From positions 1 through 56,895 of the forward strand of contig CAZKHU010000003.1 in NCBI GenBank assembly GCA_964552725.1: 56,895 bases of DNA, read 5' to 3'. Positions 26,125 to 35,813 of this stretch are shown piece by piece. Position numbers and translations under genes: made by a program. The notes under the pieces were generated by a model. That model did not search any database. It worked only from the letters and a program-made list of their open reading frames with translations, and had not been told where the DNA came from. The stretch's first letter is position 1. Each line of letters starts with the position of its first letter. Source of the DNA: DYTH01 sp964552725. GTDB lineage: Bacteria > Desulfobacterota > Syntrophia > Syntrophales > UBA5619.

Positions 26125-26859
26125 CTAAGGCATCCGGCGTATCCGGACCTCTATCTCCTTGTCGTCTTTAAGGAGAAAAACGATCCGGCTGGTGTTGGTT
26201 TCTCCGTAATGGTAGGGGTAAAGGATCGCCGGTTTCAGCATCCGGGCGGCGGCCGCCACCATTTCCGGGGTCATTGTGTAAGGCAAATTCATGGGTAAAA
26301 AGGCAACGTCTATTTTTCCGAGCGACTGCATTTCTTTTATGTTCTCTGTATCTCCCGCTATATAAACCCTTTTATCTCCAAATGTTGCAATATAGCCATT
26401 CCCGCTTCCCCGCGGATGAAACGGCTGACCGGGAGCGCGCATATGAAGAATGTTGTAGGCGGGAACAGCTTCGATATTTATGCCGTCCATGTTTGTCTTG
26501 TCGCCATTTTTCAGCACCTCCCCCCGGCCAAGTTTCCGGAAACAGGGCTCGGTCAAGACAATCTTTGTTTTTGCGGTACTTATAGCGGCGATAGTGTCCG
26601 GATCAAAATGATCGAAATGTTCGTGCGACACCAGAATAATATCGGCGCGGGGCAGCCTTTTATAATCCTCCGCTTTGCCGACGGGATCATTGTAAATAAC
26701 CTTGCCGTTGAAGGTAAAATACAGCGAAGAGTGGCCAAGAAAGGTGATGCCGAGATCCCCCGCCGTTGTGTGAATGAGATCCGTTTCAAAATTACCGGTG
26801 GCGGCGGTCGCTGGTGCAGCTATTGTCATAAACATTACAAGCGCTTGCAAAATGTCCAT
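26125..26859 (-). CDS. Secreted metallo-beta-lactamase-fold hydrolase (UlaG-like)
   Basis: The 244-residue protein has an N-terminal signal peptide (ALVMFMTIAAPATAAT) and the UlaG-type metallo-beta-lactamase fold: FLGHSSLYFTF, the metal motif SHEHFDHFD, YIAGDTENI and a late YPYHYGETN histidine. It should be a periplasmic Zn2+ or Mn2+ hydrolase, but the substrate is unknown. AGGAGG lies close upstream on the minus strand. It is downstream of the patatin gene in the same direction with a 60-base gap, so it may be the last gene of a gyrA-patatin-hydrolase transcript. Confidence 0.87.
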   Translation of the reverse strand: MDILQALVMFMTIAAPATAATGNFETDLIHTTAGDLGITFLGHSSLYFTFNGKVIYNDPVGKAEDYKRLPRADIILVSHEHFDHFDPDTIAAISTAKTKIVLTEPCFRKLGRGEVLKNGDKTNMDGINIEAVPAYNILHMRAPGQPFHPRGSGNGYIATFGDKRVYIAGDTENIKEMQSLGKIDVAFLPMNLPYTMTPEMVAAAARMLKPAILYPYHYGETNTSRIVFLLKDDKEIEVRIRRMP

Positions 26860-26919
26860 TGTCCTTCCTCCTTAAGGTTGTCGTCCGCTTCAGAGAAGTA
26901 ACGATATGGATAAAAACAG

Positions 26920-27834
26920 TTAATTTGCCAGTCTTCCTTCCTGGCGGAGCCGGGCGAGTATCTGCTGGATTTGCGGCATGGCCATTGATGCGGCTTTTTC
27001 TCCCTCGAGGATGGCCTCGTCGCGTTTCTCAAAATCGGCAGCCCTGATATGTCCGACCTTGGGCTTGATGATAACGTCGGCGTTGCGCAGTTGAATTTCC
27101 GAAATCCGCGCATGCATGATATCGACCGCCTGCAGGATCGTGTCTATCGTTCCTTGTGGCGTAGAACTGCTCGGGCCGATCGATATATCAACGGCGATTA
27201 CCACATCGGCGCCGGCCTGGCGGGCGGCATTGACGGCTACGGGACTTACCACGCCCCCGTCTACGTAAGTTTTCTTGCCAATCTGCACAGGTTTAAAAAC
27301 CCCCGGCACGGAACAGCTTGCCCGTACTGCCCAGCCGGTATTGCCGGTCGCAAAAACCGCTTCTTCGCCGGTGCGAATGTCGGTTGCTACAACCCGCAAG
27401 GGAATCCGCATTTTTTCGAGCGGCATGCGATTCACTGTTTTATTAACGAAATTCTCCAGTTTCTCGCCGCGGATAAAACCGTTGTCCGGCAATATATAAT
27501 CAATCACCTCGTCTTTCTGAAGGTTCATGGCCATCTTCTGGATTTGAAATGCATTGAATCCGGCCGCGTAAATACTCCCGACCAGGCTTCCGACGCTCGT
27601 GCCGACAAGGATGTCTATTGGCACTTTATGCGATTCCATGACCTTCAAAACACCTATATGCGCAAATCCCCGCGCGGCGCCGGCCCCCAGCACAACGGCG
27701 ATCCGGGCAGGGGTGGGATTTTTAGGAGAAGTCGGCTGTACTACCTCCCGGGGCGCGCAGGCGACAATCGCCGCCAGGCACAATGCAATCAAGAAACACC
27801 GTGTTTTTTTTAAACGCTCTGCATGGTTTTTCAT
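26920..27834 (-). CDS. Patatin-like phospholipase (RssA/NTE type) lipoprotein
   Basis: A lipobox (AIVAC, Cys26) follows a hydrophobic signal, so the protein is probably membrane-anchored in the envelope. The patatin fold shows the oxyanion loop GAGAARGFAHIG (50-61), the nucleophile elbow GTSVG (Ser80) and the catalytic Asp192 in VDGG. At 304 residues it is a minimal patatin, of the type that hydrolyses membrane phospholipids or lysophospholipids. It starts only 3 bases after the gyrA stop, indicating co-transcription with gyrA. Whether this reflects function or only origin-proximal packing cannot be told. Confidence 0.92.
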   Translation of the reverse strand: MKNHAERLKKTRCFLIALCLAAIVACAPREVVQPTSPKNPTPARIAVVLGAGAARGFAHIGVLKVMESHKVPIDILVGTSVGSLVGSIYAAGFNAFQIQKMAMNLQKDEVIDYILPDNGFIRGEKLENFVNKTVNRMPLEKMRIPLRVVATDIRTGEEAVFATGNTGWAVRASCSVPGVFKPVQIGKKTYVDGGVVSPVAVNAARQAGADVVIAVDISIGPSSSTPQGTIDTILQAVDIMHARISEIQLRNADVIIKPKVGHIRAADFEKRDEAILEGEKAASMAMPQIQQILARLRQEGRLAN

Positions 27835-27837
27835 CTT

Positions 27838-30348
27838 CTATTCGTCAAAGTCCAGCGTCGGTTCATCGTTTTGTTCCGCCTCCGGGTCCACATCTTCCAC
27901 GCCCTCGCCGTTGTCCCGTTCTTCATCGCGCTCGGCGCGGGCCACTCCTACCAATTTTTCCGTTTCCGCGATGTCAATCAGGCGCACCCCTTGCGTACTG
28001 CGATGTATAACCCTGACTTCTTCGGCGCTCATGCGAATGATCCGCCCGGCATCGCTGATCAACATGATGTCCTCATTCCCGGAAATTTGAAGTATTCCCG
28101 ATACATTCCCGGTTTTTACAGACGTCTTCAGGTTGATTGTCCCCTTGCCGCCCCGGGTCTGCAGACGGTACTCGCCAATTTCCGTCCGTTTGCCATAACC
28201 ATTCTCGGAAACCGTCAGGATCGTGTTTCCCTCCGTAGGAATCTCCATTCCGACCACCTGGTCGTCGGAATTCATCAAGATTCCCCTGACGCCACGAGCG
28301 GCTCGTCCCATATCGCGGACGTCATCCTCCTTGAAACGGATCGATTTCCCCTGTCTGGTGCCCAGAAAAATGTCCTGGCTGCCCAGGGTAACCTGAACCC
28401 CGATCAGGTCGTCATCCGGATCAACGGAAATGGCGATCAGCCCCCCTGCGCGCGGGTTGGAGAATTTGGAAAGCTTCGTCTTTTTTATCGTTCCCTTTCT
28501 GGTTACCATGACCACCGAGCGGTCGCCCGTAAACTCGCGAACGGAAATAACCGCGGCCACCTTTTCATTGCTGGCAATGTTGATAAGATTTACAATGGCC
28601 TTGCCCCTGCTTGCCCTCCCCCCCTGAGGTATCTGATATACCTTCAACCAGTACATGCGGCCCCGGTTGGTAAAAATCAAAACGTAGTGATGAGTGGAGG
28701 CTATAAATATCCGCTCTACAAAATCTTCCTCTTTGGTTCCCATCCCGATCTTGCCGCGACCACCCCGGCGCTGGCTTTTATAAAGACTCACGGCATTTCG
28801 CTTTATATAGCCGGTGTGAGAAACCGTTACGACCATATCTTCTTCCACGATCATGTCTTCTATATTTATTTCCTCTGCGCTTACAACTATTTCCGTACGC
28901 CTTTCATCGCCATATCGTTCTTTGATGTCCAGCAGTTCTTCGATAATTACATCGAGCACCTTCTGAGGATCATCGAGTATTCCCTGAAGCTTGTTGATGA
29001 TCAAGGTTATCTCTGCATATTCCGTTTCTATTTTTTCCCGTTCGAGACCTGTAAGACGCTGCAGGCGCATCTCCAGAATCGCCTTCGCCTGCAATTCACT
29101 CAGACCGAATCGCTCGCAAAGCGCCGTCTGGGCCTCTGTGGGATTCTTGGCTGCCTTGATCAGAACTATGATCTCGTCGATTCTGTCGAGGGCGATAATC
29201 AACCCCTCGAGGATATGGGCCCTTTCCTTTGCCCTGGAAAGCTCAAAGGTTGTCCTGCGCACTACAACATCTTTCCGAAACTCAAGAAAACTCTGGAGAA
29301 TATGCTTAAGATTAAATACCTTGGGCTGCCCATGCTCAATGGCCAGCATGATGATCCCAAACGTTGTTTCCATCTGGGTATGCTTGTAAAGCTGATTTAA
29401 AACAACCGACGACATTTCATCGCGTTTCAAATCGATGACAACCCGTATCCCCTCGCGGTCGGACTCATCGCGCAAGTCGGAGATGCCGGTAATCTTCTTT
29501 TCTTTCACCAACTCGGATATCTGTTTGATCAAGTTGGCTTTATTTACTTGATAGGGCAGCTCCGTAACCACTATGCTCTCGCGATCGTTGCGGGCGTTTT
29601 TCTCTATCAGAGAGCGGGAACGCAATCTTATTATACCCCGTCCGGTCCGGTATGCCGAGAGGATTCCCTCCCTTCCGTTAATAAACCCGGCGGTAGGGAA
29701 ATCCGGCCCCTGGATGTATTTCATCAATCCCTCAACGGTTATCTCGGGATCGTGAATCATCGCAATCGTTCCCTCCACTACCTCTCTGAGATTATGAGGA
29801 GGAATGTTCGTCGCAACACCGACGGCAATGCCTGCCGAACCGTTTAATATCAAAAGCGGCACCTTCGCCGGCAAAACCGTCGGCTCCTCCAGCGATTCAT
29901 CATAATTGGGCGCAAAATTAACAGTGTTTTTTTCCAGATCGGCAAGCAGCTCTTCGGAGATTCTCTCCATTCTTACTTCGGTGTACCTCATTGCCGCCGG
30001 CGGGTCGCCATCTATGGAGCCGAAATTTCCCTGACCATCGACCAGCAGGTAGCGCATCGAGAAGTCCTGGGCCATGCGCACAATGGTGTCGTATGCTGCT
30101 GAATCGCCATGAGGGTGGTATTTTCCGATGATATCGCCGACGATTCTCGCTGATTTCTTATAGGGCTTGTTCCAGCGGTTTCCCATCTCATGCATTGCAA
30201 ATAAAACGCGACGATGCACCGGCTTCAAACCATCCCGCACATCCGGGATCGCCCTGCCGATGATCACGCTCATTGCATAGTCCACATAGGAGCGCTTCAT
30301 TTCATCTTCTATATTGATTACAACTGTCTTTTCGAACAGGTTTTCCAT
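27838..30348 (-). CDS. gyrA: DNA gyrase subunit A
   Basis: The 836-residue breakage-reunion subunit has the catalytic tyrosine at position 122 (AMRYTEVRM), the same numbering as E. coli. It has the QRDR residues Ser83 and Asp87 and the GyrA box QRRGGRG, which wraps DNA and separates gyrase from topoisomerase IV. The C-terminal beta-pinwheel blades repeat motifs such as VMVTRKGTIKK and an acidic tail ends the protein (DPEAEQNDEPTLDFDE). gyrB lies upstream on the same strand, separated by 233 bases that hold a 166-bp repeat element. Wild-type QRDR residues predict quinolone susceptibility as far as GyrA is concerned. Confidence 0.98.
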   Translation of the reverse strand: MENLFEKTVVINIEDEMKRSYVDYAMSVIIGRAIPDVRDGLKPVHRRVLFAMHEMGNRWNKPYKKSARIVGDIIGKYHPHGDSAAYDTIVRMAQDFSMRYLLVDGQGNFGSIDGDPPAAMRYTEVRMERISEELLADLEKNTVNFAPNYDESLEEPTVLPAKVPLLILNGSAGIAVGVATNIPPHNLREVVEGTIAMIHDPEITVEGLMKYIQGPDFPTAGFINGREGILSAYRTGRGIIRLRSRSLIEKNARNDRESIVVTELPYQVNKANLIKQISELVKEKKITGISDLRDESDREGIRVVIDLKRDEMSSVVLNQLYKHTQMETTFGIIMLAIEHGQPKVFNLKHILQSFLEFRKDVVVRRTTFELSRAKERAHILEGLIIALDRIDEIIVLIKAAKNPTEAQTALCERFGLSELQAKAILEMRLQRLTGLEREKIETEYAEITLIINKLQGILDDPQKVLDVIIEELLDIKERYGDERRTEIVVSAEEINIEDMIVEEDMVVTVSHTGYIKRNAVSLYKSQRRGGRGKIGMGTKEEDFVERIFIASTHHYVLIFTNRGRMYWLKVYQIPQGGRASRGKAIVNLINIASNEKVAAVISVREFTGDRSVVMVTRKGTIKKTKLSKFSNPRAGGLIAISVDPDDDLIGVQVTLGSQDIFLGTRQGKSIRFKEDDVRDMGRAARGVRGILMNSDDQVVGMEIPTEGNTILTVSENGYGKRTEIGEYRLQTRGGKGTINLKTSVKTGNVSGILQISGNEDIMLISDAGRIIRMSAEEVRVIHRSTQGVRLIDIAETEKLVGVARAERDEERDNGEGVEDVDPEAEQNDEPTLDFDE

Positions 30349-30405
30349 TAAGTTGTTTTTCTCCTTGAATATTTAAGAACCGTTATATGATCATTATGCT
30401 TGAGA

Positions 30406-30571
30406 CAATTGCAAAACTCCCCATTATTGTCATTCCCGCAACGATTCTGAGCGGGAATCTGGTTCTAACTGCCTGAAAAACCATATTATGAACATTAAGC
30501 TTCGCTTTCCCGATAAAAACATTATGAACATTAAGCTTCGCTTTCGGGAATGACAAATGGTTTTGCAATTG
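30406..30571 (-). repeat. 166-bp inverted-repeat element between gyrB and gyrA
   Basis: The ends are inverted: CAATTGCAAAACTCCCCATT at 30406 against a copy ending TGGTTTTGCAATTG at 30571, with inner TGTCATTCCCG and CGGGAATGACA arms. The middle has a second hairpin (ATTCCCGCAACG and AGCGGGAAT, 30431-30458). It also holds two direct copies of the 23-bp core, read here as TTATGAACATTAAGC on the plus strand (30487 and 30522 regions). It is a longer relative of the element at 19862. It fills most of the gyrB-gyrA gap. Confidence 0.75.
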
Positions 30572-30581
30572 GCTCTGCTTT

Positions 30582-33059
30582 TTAGACGTCCAGATTGGAT
30601 GCGTACATTGCGTTTTTAAAAATGAACTCCCTGCGCGGCTCAACCTGATCGCCCATAAGCGTGGTGAAGGTCTCGTCGGCGGCAACGGCGTCCTCTATCA
30701 GAACCTGAAGCAATGTCCTCTTTTCGGGATTCATGGTCGTTTCCCACAATTGTTCCGGATTCATCTCTCCCAGACCCTTGTATCGCTGAACCGCTATTCC
30801 TTTCTTGCCTGTTTTGACAATATATTCCACCAAATCACTCAACGTCTCTGCCGTCTCTATGTTGCTCTCCTCCCCGTTTTCCGCTTCCCCTATGGAGCTA
30901 ACTTTATAAGGCGCCTTTCCCAGGGATTCAATCTGAATAAACAGTGATTTTATTTCTGTAAATTTAGGTAGTTTAAATGTGTCAACGCTAAAGATATTTT
31001 TTATGCTTTTATTGTTTGACCAAAGACTGAATTCTATTTTCCAGGTCCCCAATTCCTGATCGAATTGCAGCGCAAAGCTTTCCATCTTCTTTCCGATTGC
31101 CCCGGAGACCCTCGCGGCGATTTTTTCCAATGACTCCCTATCCGTAAAGGTTTTTTCAATCAAAAACCCGTCTGCCGCCAAAACGGCAATAACCTCCCGG
31201 TCATATCCCTCTTTTTCAAACCTTTTCAATATTGTATCTATGCGGATAGCCTTGCGGATATTATCTGTTAACCGCTTTCCGGTTATAACCTGCTGAGCCC
31301 CCCCCTCTTCTACCAGCAAACGTATCTTGCTGACGCCGTTTTCCAGAACGTAGTCCTGCATCGTCTGTTCATTGTGGATGTATAATTCCTGTTTTTTATT
31401 GGTTATTTTAAAAAGTGGCGGTTGGGCGATATAAAGATATCCCCTTTCAATGATCTCCCTCATCTGTCTAAAGAAAAATGTGAGAAGAAGCGTACGAATA
31501 TGAAGACCATCAACATCGGCATCGGTCATGATAATAATCTTCTGATAACGCAGCCTGCTTATATCCTTATCGTCAGCGCCGATTCCCGCGCCCAGGGCAG
31601 TTATGATAACCTTCAGCTCTTCGTTTTGCAGCATCTTGTCAAAACGCGCCTTTTCTACATTAAGCACCTTGCCGCGCAGCGGTAAAATCGCCTGATTTTT
31701 CCGGTCGCGACCCTGTTTTGCCGAGCCGCCGGCGGAATCCCCCTCGACAAGATAAATCTCGCTGCGAGAGGGATCGCGTTCCTGACAATCAGCCAGTTTT
31801 CCGGGCAGCGAGCCCACCTCCAGCGCTGTTTTTCTGCGGGTAAGTTCACGGGCGTGACGGGCCGCTTCCCTGGCCCTGGCCGCATCAATAAACTTTCCGA
31901 TCAACTGTTTCGCCACCGCTGGATTTTCTTCAAGGTAAGTGCTTATTTTATCGTAAACAATTCCCTCGACAAGCCCTTTTACATCGCTATTGCCCAGTTT
32001 TGTTTTCGTTTGCCCCTCGAATTGAGGGTTTCTTATCTTCACGCTTATTACACAGGAAAGACCCTCCCGCAGATCCTCTCCTTTTAATGATTCCTTGCCG
32101 TTTTTTAAAAAATTGCCGCTTGTCGCATAATTGTTGATTACCCTGGTCAGAGCAGACCGGAAACCCACAAGGTGCGTTCCTCCTTCCGTCGTGTTGATGC
32201 TGTTTGCAAACGAAAAGATGTTTTCCGCATAGGTATCGTTGTACTGGAGGGCTACCTCCACATTGCAATCTTCCCTGGAGCCGGATATATATATCGGATT
32301 TTTAATAAGAACCTTTTTATTGCGGTCTATGTACTCCACAAAAGAAACTATGCCGCCCTCATAAAAATACTCACTTTGACGATCCACCCTTTCATCCATC
32401 AGGGTTATTTTTATGCCCGAGTTTAAAAATGCCAATTCTCTTAATCTATTGGAAAGAATATCGAAACTGAATTCCGTATCTTCAAAAATAGTATCGTCGG
32501 GTTTGAAGATTATCCTGGTGCCCCGAGTCTCGGTTTTTCCAGTCATCTTCAAGGGGGCATTAGGCACGCCTCTTGAATATGACTGCGTATAAACCCCCCC
32601 ATCCCTGCGTACTTCCAGTTCCAGAGATATAGAAAGGGCATTTACCACAGACACGCCCACGCCATGAAGTCCACCGGATATTTTGTAGCTGTCGTTGGAA
32701 AATTTTGCGCCGGCATGAAGTTTTGTAAGGGCTACCTCTGCTGCGGATATTCCTTCTGTTTTATGCATGGCAACGGGAATTCCCCGGCCGTTGTCTTCAA
32801 CAAGAATACTATTGTCCATTCTTATTATCACGGTGATCTTATCGCAAAATCCAGCCGAAGCCTCATCTATGCTGTTATCGACAATCTCATAAACAAGATG
32901 GTGCAATCCCTCCTTACTTGTACTTCCGATATACATTGACGGACGCTTCCGGACCGCCTCCAGTCCTTCAAGCACCTTGATACTGTCTGCGCCATAATAT
33001 TCACTATCCGACGGCAGATTCAATTTATTTTGATCCTGTTTTTCATTCATTACTTCCAT
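30582..33059 (-). CDS. gyrB: DNA gyrase subunit B
   Basis: The 825-residue ATPase subunit begins with the GHKL domain (VLEGLEAVRKRPSMYIGS, then NSIDEA and the GLHGVGVSVVNALS lid). It continues through the transducer to the TOPRIM domain (YLVEGDSAGGSAKQGRDR and DADVDGLHIRTLLL). The C-terminus has the RYKGLGEMNPEQLWETTM block. The ATG at 33059 has a GGAAGG site upstream. It is about 20 residues longer than E. coli GyrB, with extra sequence between TOPRIM and the C-terminal block. It lies 39 bases downstream of dnaN. recF, commonly found at this junction, is absent. Confidence 0.98.
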   Translation of the reverse strand: MEVMNEKQDQNKLNLPSDSEYYGADSIKVLEGLEAVRKRPSMYIGSTSKEGLHHLVYEIVDNSIDEASAGFCDKITVIIRMDNSILVEDNGRGIPVAMHKTEGISAAEVALTKLHAGAKFSNDSYKISGGLHGVGVSVVNALSISLELEVRRDGGVYTQSYSRGVPNAPLKMTGKTETRGTRIIFKPDDTIFEDTEFSFDILSNRLRELAFLNSGIKITLMDERVDRQSEYFYEGGIVSFVEYIDRNKKVLIKNPIYISGSREDCNVEVALQYNDTYAENIFSFANSINTTEGGTHLVGFRSALTRVINNYATSGNFLKNGKESLKGEDLREGLSCVISVKIRNPQFEGQTKTKLGNSDVKGLVEGIVYDKISTYLEENPAVAKQLIGKFIDAARAREAARHARELTRRKTALEVGSLPGKLADCQERDPSRSEIYLVEGDSAGGSAKQGRDRKNQAILPLRGKVLNVEKARFDKMLQNEELKVIITALGAGIGADDKDISRLRYQKIIIMTDADVDGLHIRTLLLTFFFRQMREIIERGYLYIAQPPLFKITNKKQELYIHNEQTMQDYVLENGVSKIRLLVEEGGAQQVITGKRLTDNIRKAIRIDTILKRFEKEGYDREVIAVLAADGFLIEKTFTDRESLEKIAARVSGAIGKKMESFALQFDQELGTWKIEFSLWSNNKSIKNIFSVDTFKLPKFTEIKSLFIQIESLGKAPYKVSSIGEAENGEESNIETAETLSDLVEYIVKTGKKGIAVQRYKGLGEMNPEQLWETTMNPEKRTLLQVLIEDAVAADETFTTLMGDQVEPRREFIFKNAMYASNLDV

Positions 33060-33098
33060 GCGGTTCCTTCCCGTTATTATAACAAATAAATTATATAC

Positions 33099-34226
33099 TT
33101 ATATTTTTAATGGCATGATAATGCAAAAATAATTATCATTACCGCTTCCCCTCAGGATTGTCGGTCTCATATCTTCGTTTATTTCAAAATCTACCCTTTC
33201 CTCTTCAATAACCTCCACTGCATCAGCAAGATATTTAACGTTATATCCGATACTTCTTTCCTCACCATCATAATCTGCATCAATCTCGTCATTGGCCTCG
33301 CCTATATCGCTATTGATGGAATTGAAGGAAAGTTTCATTCTGGATACGGTCATGATCATACCGTTATACTTTTCTGACGAAACAACGCACATTCTCCGGA
33401 CAGCGTGCAGTAATTTATCCCTGTCTATTCTTATTACCACTCCCTTCTCTCCCGGGATTACCCGTTTGTAATCCGGAAAATCACCATCTATCAAACTGGC
33501 CCTCAATACCGTTCGGTCTGTTTTAATTATCAACAAGCCATTATTTACACCGATTTCAATAAATTCACCTTCATTATCGTCCAAAAGACGAGTTATCTCT
33601 CCCACTCCCTTTTTGGGGATAATAATATTTTTATGGAGGTCGGTTACCAGAAAATCATTACTGCCCGTCTCCGCCGTTGCAAACGAGAGTCGATGGCCAT
33701 CAGTGGAAATCATACGAATTACAAACGAATCTCCCTTTCTTTCCGTTTCCAGTAAAACACCGGTCAGATTCTTTCTCATCTCGTCACTGGAAATTGCAAA
33801 ATATGTTTTTCTCATCAATTCTTTGAGAATATTTCCCCTGAGTCTGTAAAATGTAAAATTATCATTCTCTTCAATAACGGGGTAATCATCGGCAGGAATT
33901 CCAAGTATTCTATAAACAGCCTTATTGCATGTTATTATTACTACGTTTTTTTCATTTTTTACGACGTGGATATTCTCTCCCTGTATCTCTCTCACCATCT
34001 CATACAGTTTGCGGGCAGAAAGGGTTATTTCCCCTTCCTCAACAACGTCTGTTTCATAACTTGATACCAGACCTATCTCCATATCTGTTGCCATTATTTT
34101 TATTTTATTGGAAACAGCTCGGAGCAAGAGATTATTCAATATCGGCATTGTTGTTTTTTTCTCTACAATACCCAATGTCTTTTGAATTCCCGCAAGAAAT
34201 GTTTCTCTTTTGATATTAAATTCCAT
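33099..34226 (-). CDS. dnaN: DNA polymerase III sliding clamp (beta subunit)
   Basis: The start MEFNIKRETFLAGIQK at 34226 is preferred. The ribosome-binding site GAGG is correctly spaced for it, while a start 12 bases upstream would be too close to AAAGG. The 375-residue product shows the three repeated clamp domains, with KTTMPILNNLLLRA in domain I, GDSFVIRMISTDGHRLSFA in domain II and the C-terminal YFCIIMPLKI that forms part of the protein-binding pocket. It lies between dnaA and gyrB on the same strand, in the classic origin order. Codon use is A+T-rich, like that of its dnaA and parB neighbours. Confidence 0.97.
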   Translation of the reverse strand: MEFNIKRETFLAGIQKTLGIVEKKTTMPILNNLLLRAVSNKIKIMATDMEIGLVSSYETDVVEEGEITLSARKLYEMVREIQGENIHVVKNEKNVVIITCNKAVYRILGIPADDYPVIEENDNFTFYRLRGNILKELMRKTYFAISSDEMRKNLTGVLLETERKGDSFVIRMISTDGHRLSFATAETGSNDFLVTDLHKNIIIPKKGVGEITRLLDDNEGEFIEIGVNNGLLIIKTDRTVLRASLIDGDFPDYKRVIPGEKGVVIRIDRDKLLHAVRRMCVVSSEKYNGMIMTVSRMKLSFNSINSDIGEANDEIDADYDGEERSIGYNVKYLADAVEVIEEERVDFEINEDMRPTILRGSGNDNYFCIIMPLKI

Positions 34227-34238
34227 TTTAAACCTCAT

Positions 34239-34398
34239 CCTTTCTTTTTCTTTTATTGTAAATATTCTTTAAAAGATTTTTTATAAAGAAAAACAGTAAT
34301 AGTAGTAGGTCCTGTTAAAGCTGTTGATAAATATCTTATTTAGCGTTTTCATTATACTTTTATAAATAACAAACTGTTGATAAAAGTACAATGAAAGG
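34239..34398. other. A+T-rich dnaN-dnaA spacer with DnaA-box-like sites (part of candidate oriC)
   Basis: TGTTGATAA, the reverse complement of TTATCAACA and one mismatch from the DnaA consensus TTATCCACA, occurs at 34322-34330 and 34375-34383 in the same orientation. The surrounding sequence is very A+T-rich, which suits a duplex-unwinding element. Together with the boxes at 35763-35794 and the dnaA-dnaN-gyrB order, this makes a bipartite origin flanking dnaA likely. No TGTTTCACGTGAAACA parS site was seen in the window. Confidence 0.55.
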
Positions 34399-35745
34399 CT
34401 AATTGTTTCTGGTAATAATGTTTCTAATTTTTTCTACCATTTCTATCAACTGTTTATCAGACTGTAGTTTCTTTTTTATCTTGTTAAAAGAATAAATAAC
34501 CGTGGAATGATCCCTTCCCCCTATCTTTTCTCCTATATCAGGAAAGGAGGCATTTGTCATCTCTCTTGCCAAAAACATTGCAATCTGTCGTGCTTCCACT
34601 AGATTCTTGTTTTTCTTGTTTGACTTGATCTCGGGAAGTTTTACGCTCAATTGAGAACAGACAACCTTTGTTATATCTTCAATAGACAGTTCTTTCTTTT
34701 CCGTTTTATATAGAAGTTGTTTCAAAACCTCCCGGGTAAGATCAATGTCGATTGCCCTTGAGGTTAAGGAGGAATATGCGGAAACCCTGATCAAATATCC
34801 CTCCAACTCTCTTATGTTTGATTCTGATTGGGTAGCCAGGAAAAGAGAAACCTCTCCAGGCAGGGAAATATTGTTTTCGTTAGCCTTCTTTTCCAGGATG
34901 GCGATTCGTGTCTCTATATCGGGAGGTTGGATATCTGCAATCAACCCCCATTCAAATCGGGAACGCAGTCTTCCCTCCAAATTCGGTATATCTTTTGGAA
35001 ATTTATCACTCGTAACCACAATTTGCTTTCCGGCATCATGAAGAGTGTTGAAGGTGTGAAAAAATTCCTCCTGCGTCCTTTCTTTTCCCGCTATAAACTG
35101 TATATCATCCATGAGCAGGCAATCGATATTTCTAAATCTTTCCCGGAATTTTTGCATCTTGTCGTAGCGAATGCAGTTTATTAGATCGTTCATAAACACC
35201 TCCGCCGAGACATAAACTACATTCATATCGGGAAAAAGCTGAATCGTCTTTAATCCAATAGCGTTTACCAGGTGGGTTTTTCCCAGTCCAACACCGCCAT
35301 AAATAAACAACGGATTATAGTTTCTGGCTGGCTGTTCGGCAACTGCAAAGGCTGCGGCATGGGCAAATTGATTGCTGGAGCCGACAACAAAACGATCAAA
35401 ACTATAGTTCGAATTCAGGGTCTTGTGGAGTTTTTCCCGGGAAGTCTTTGTTTTGCCGTTATCCAAAATCAACTCATCTGTTTTCACAAAAGGAGAGCTG
35501 TTTTTTGCTGATTCATTTTTAATAATGAAATCAATATTATAAATTATACCAGTTTCTGACAGCAGTGATTCGCGGATCAGTGATAAATAATGTTCCTGCA
35601 ACCAGTCACGAAAGAAACGATTGGGTACATTTAAAACAATACGGCCCTCTTCAACAGACTGCAATTGGACGGGATTTATCCAGGTATCAAAATTCTGTTT
35701 TGTTATTTTTTCCTTTATTATTTTAACTGCTTTATTCCAAGGCAT
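34399..35745 (-). CDS. dnaA: Chromosomal replication initiator DnaA
   Basis: The 448-residue protein has domain I (WNKAVKIIKEKITKQNFDTWI), a short linker and an AAA+ domain with Walker A GGVGLGKTHL and Walker B LLMDDIQFIAG. Domain IV carries the DnaA-box-binding helix with RDHSTVIYSFNKI. It binds DnaA boxes and melts the origin. Candidate boxes lie both upstream (35763-35794) and downstream (34322-34383) of the gene, so autoregulation is likely. Its upstream neighbour is parB rather than rpmH. Confidence 0.98.
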   Translation of the reverse strand: MPWNKAVKIIKEKITKQNFDTWINPVQLQSVEEGRIVLNVPNRFFRDWLQEHYLSLIRESLLSETGIIYNIDFIIKNESAKNSSPFVKTDELILDNGKTKTSREKLHKTLNSNYSFDRFVVGSSNQFAHAAAFAVAEQPARNYNPLFIYGGVGLGKTHLVNAIGLKTIQLFPDMNVVYVSAEVFMNDLINCIRYDKMQKFRERFRNIDCLLMDDIQFIAGKERTQEEFFHTFNTLHDAGKQIVVTSDKFPKDIPNLEGRLRSRFEWGLIADIQPPDIETRIAILEKKANENNISLPGEVSLFLATQSESNIRELEGYLIRVSAYSSLTSRAIDIDLTREVLKQLLYKTEKKELSIEDITKVVCSQLSVKLPEIKSNKKNKNLVEARQIAMFLAREMTNASFPDIGEKIGGRDHSTVIYSFNKIKKKLQSDKQLIEMVEKIRNIITRNN

Positions 35746-35813
35746 TTATACAAAACCCATTTCTATCAACATTGTTATCAACAGTTGTTGATAAAGTTTC
35801 TGAAATTTTATTT
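35746..35813. other. dnaA upstream region with a cluster of three DnaA-box-like sites
   Basis: CTATCAACA (35763-35771), TTATCAACA (35775-35783) and TGTTGATAA (35786-35794) lie within 32 bases. The last two form an inverted pair. The cluster sits directly in front of dnaA (minus strand) and behind parB. It could serve both as part of oriC and as a dnaA autoregulatory site. Confidence 0.55.

Noticed and set aside
27823..29400. 525-codon plus-strand frame opposite gyrA
   Set aside because: It is antisense to an unmistakable GyrA. The product is low-complexity in character, with no domain and no ribosome-binding site.
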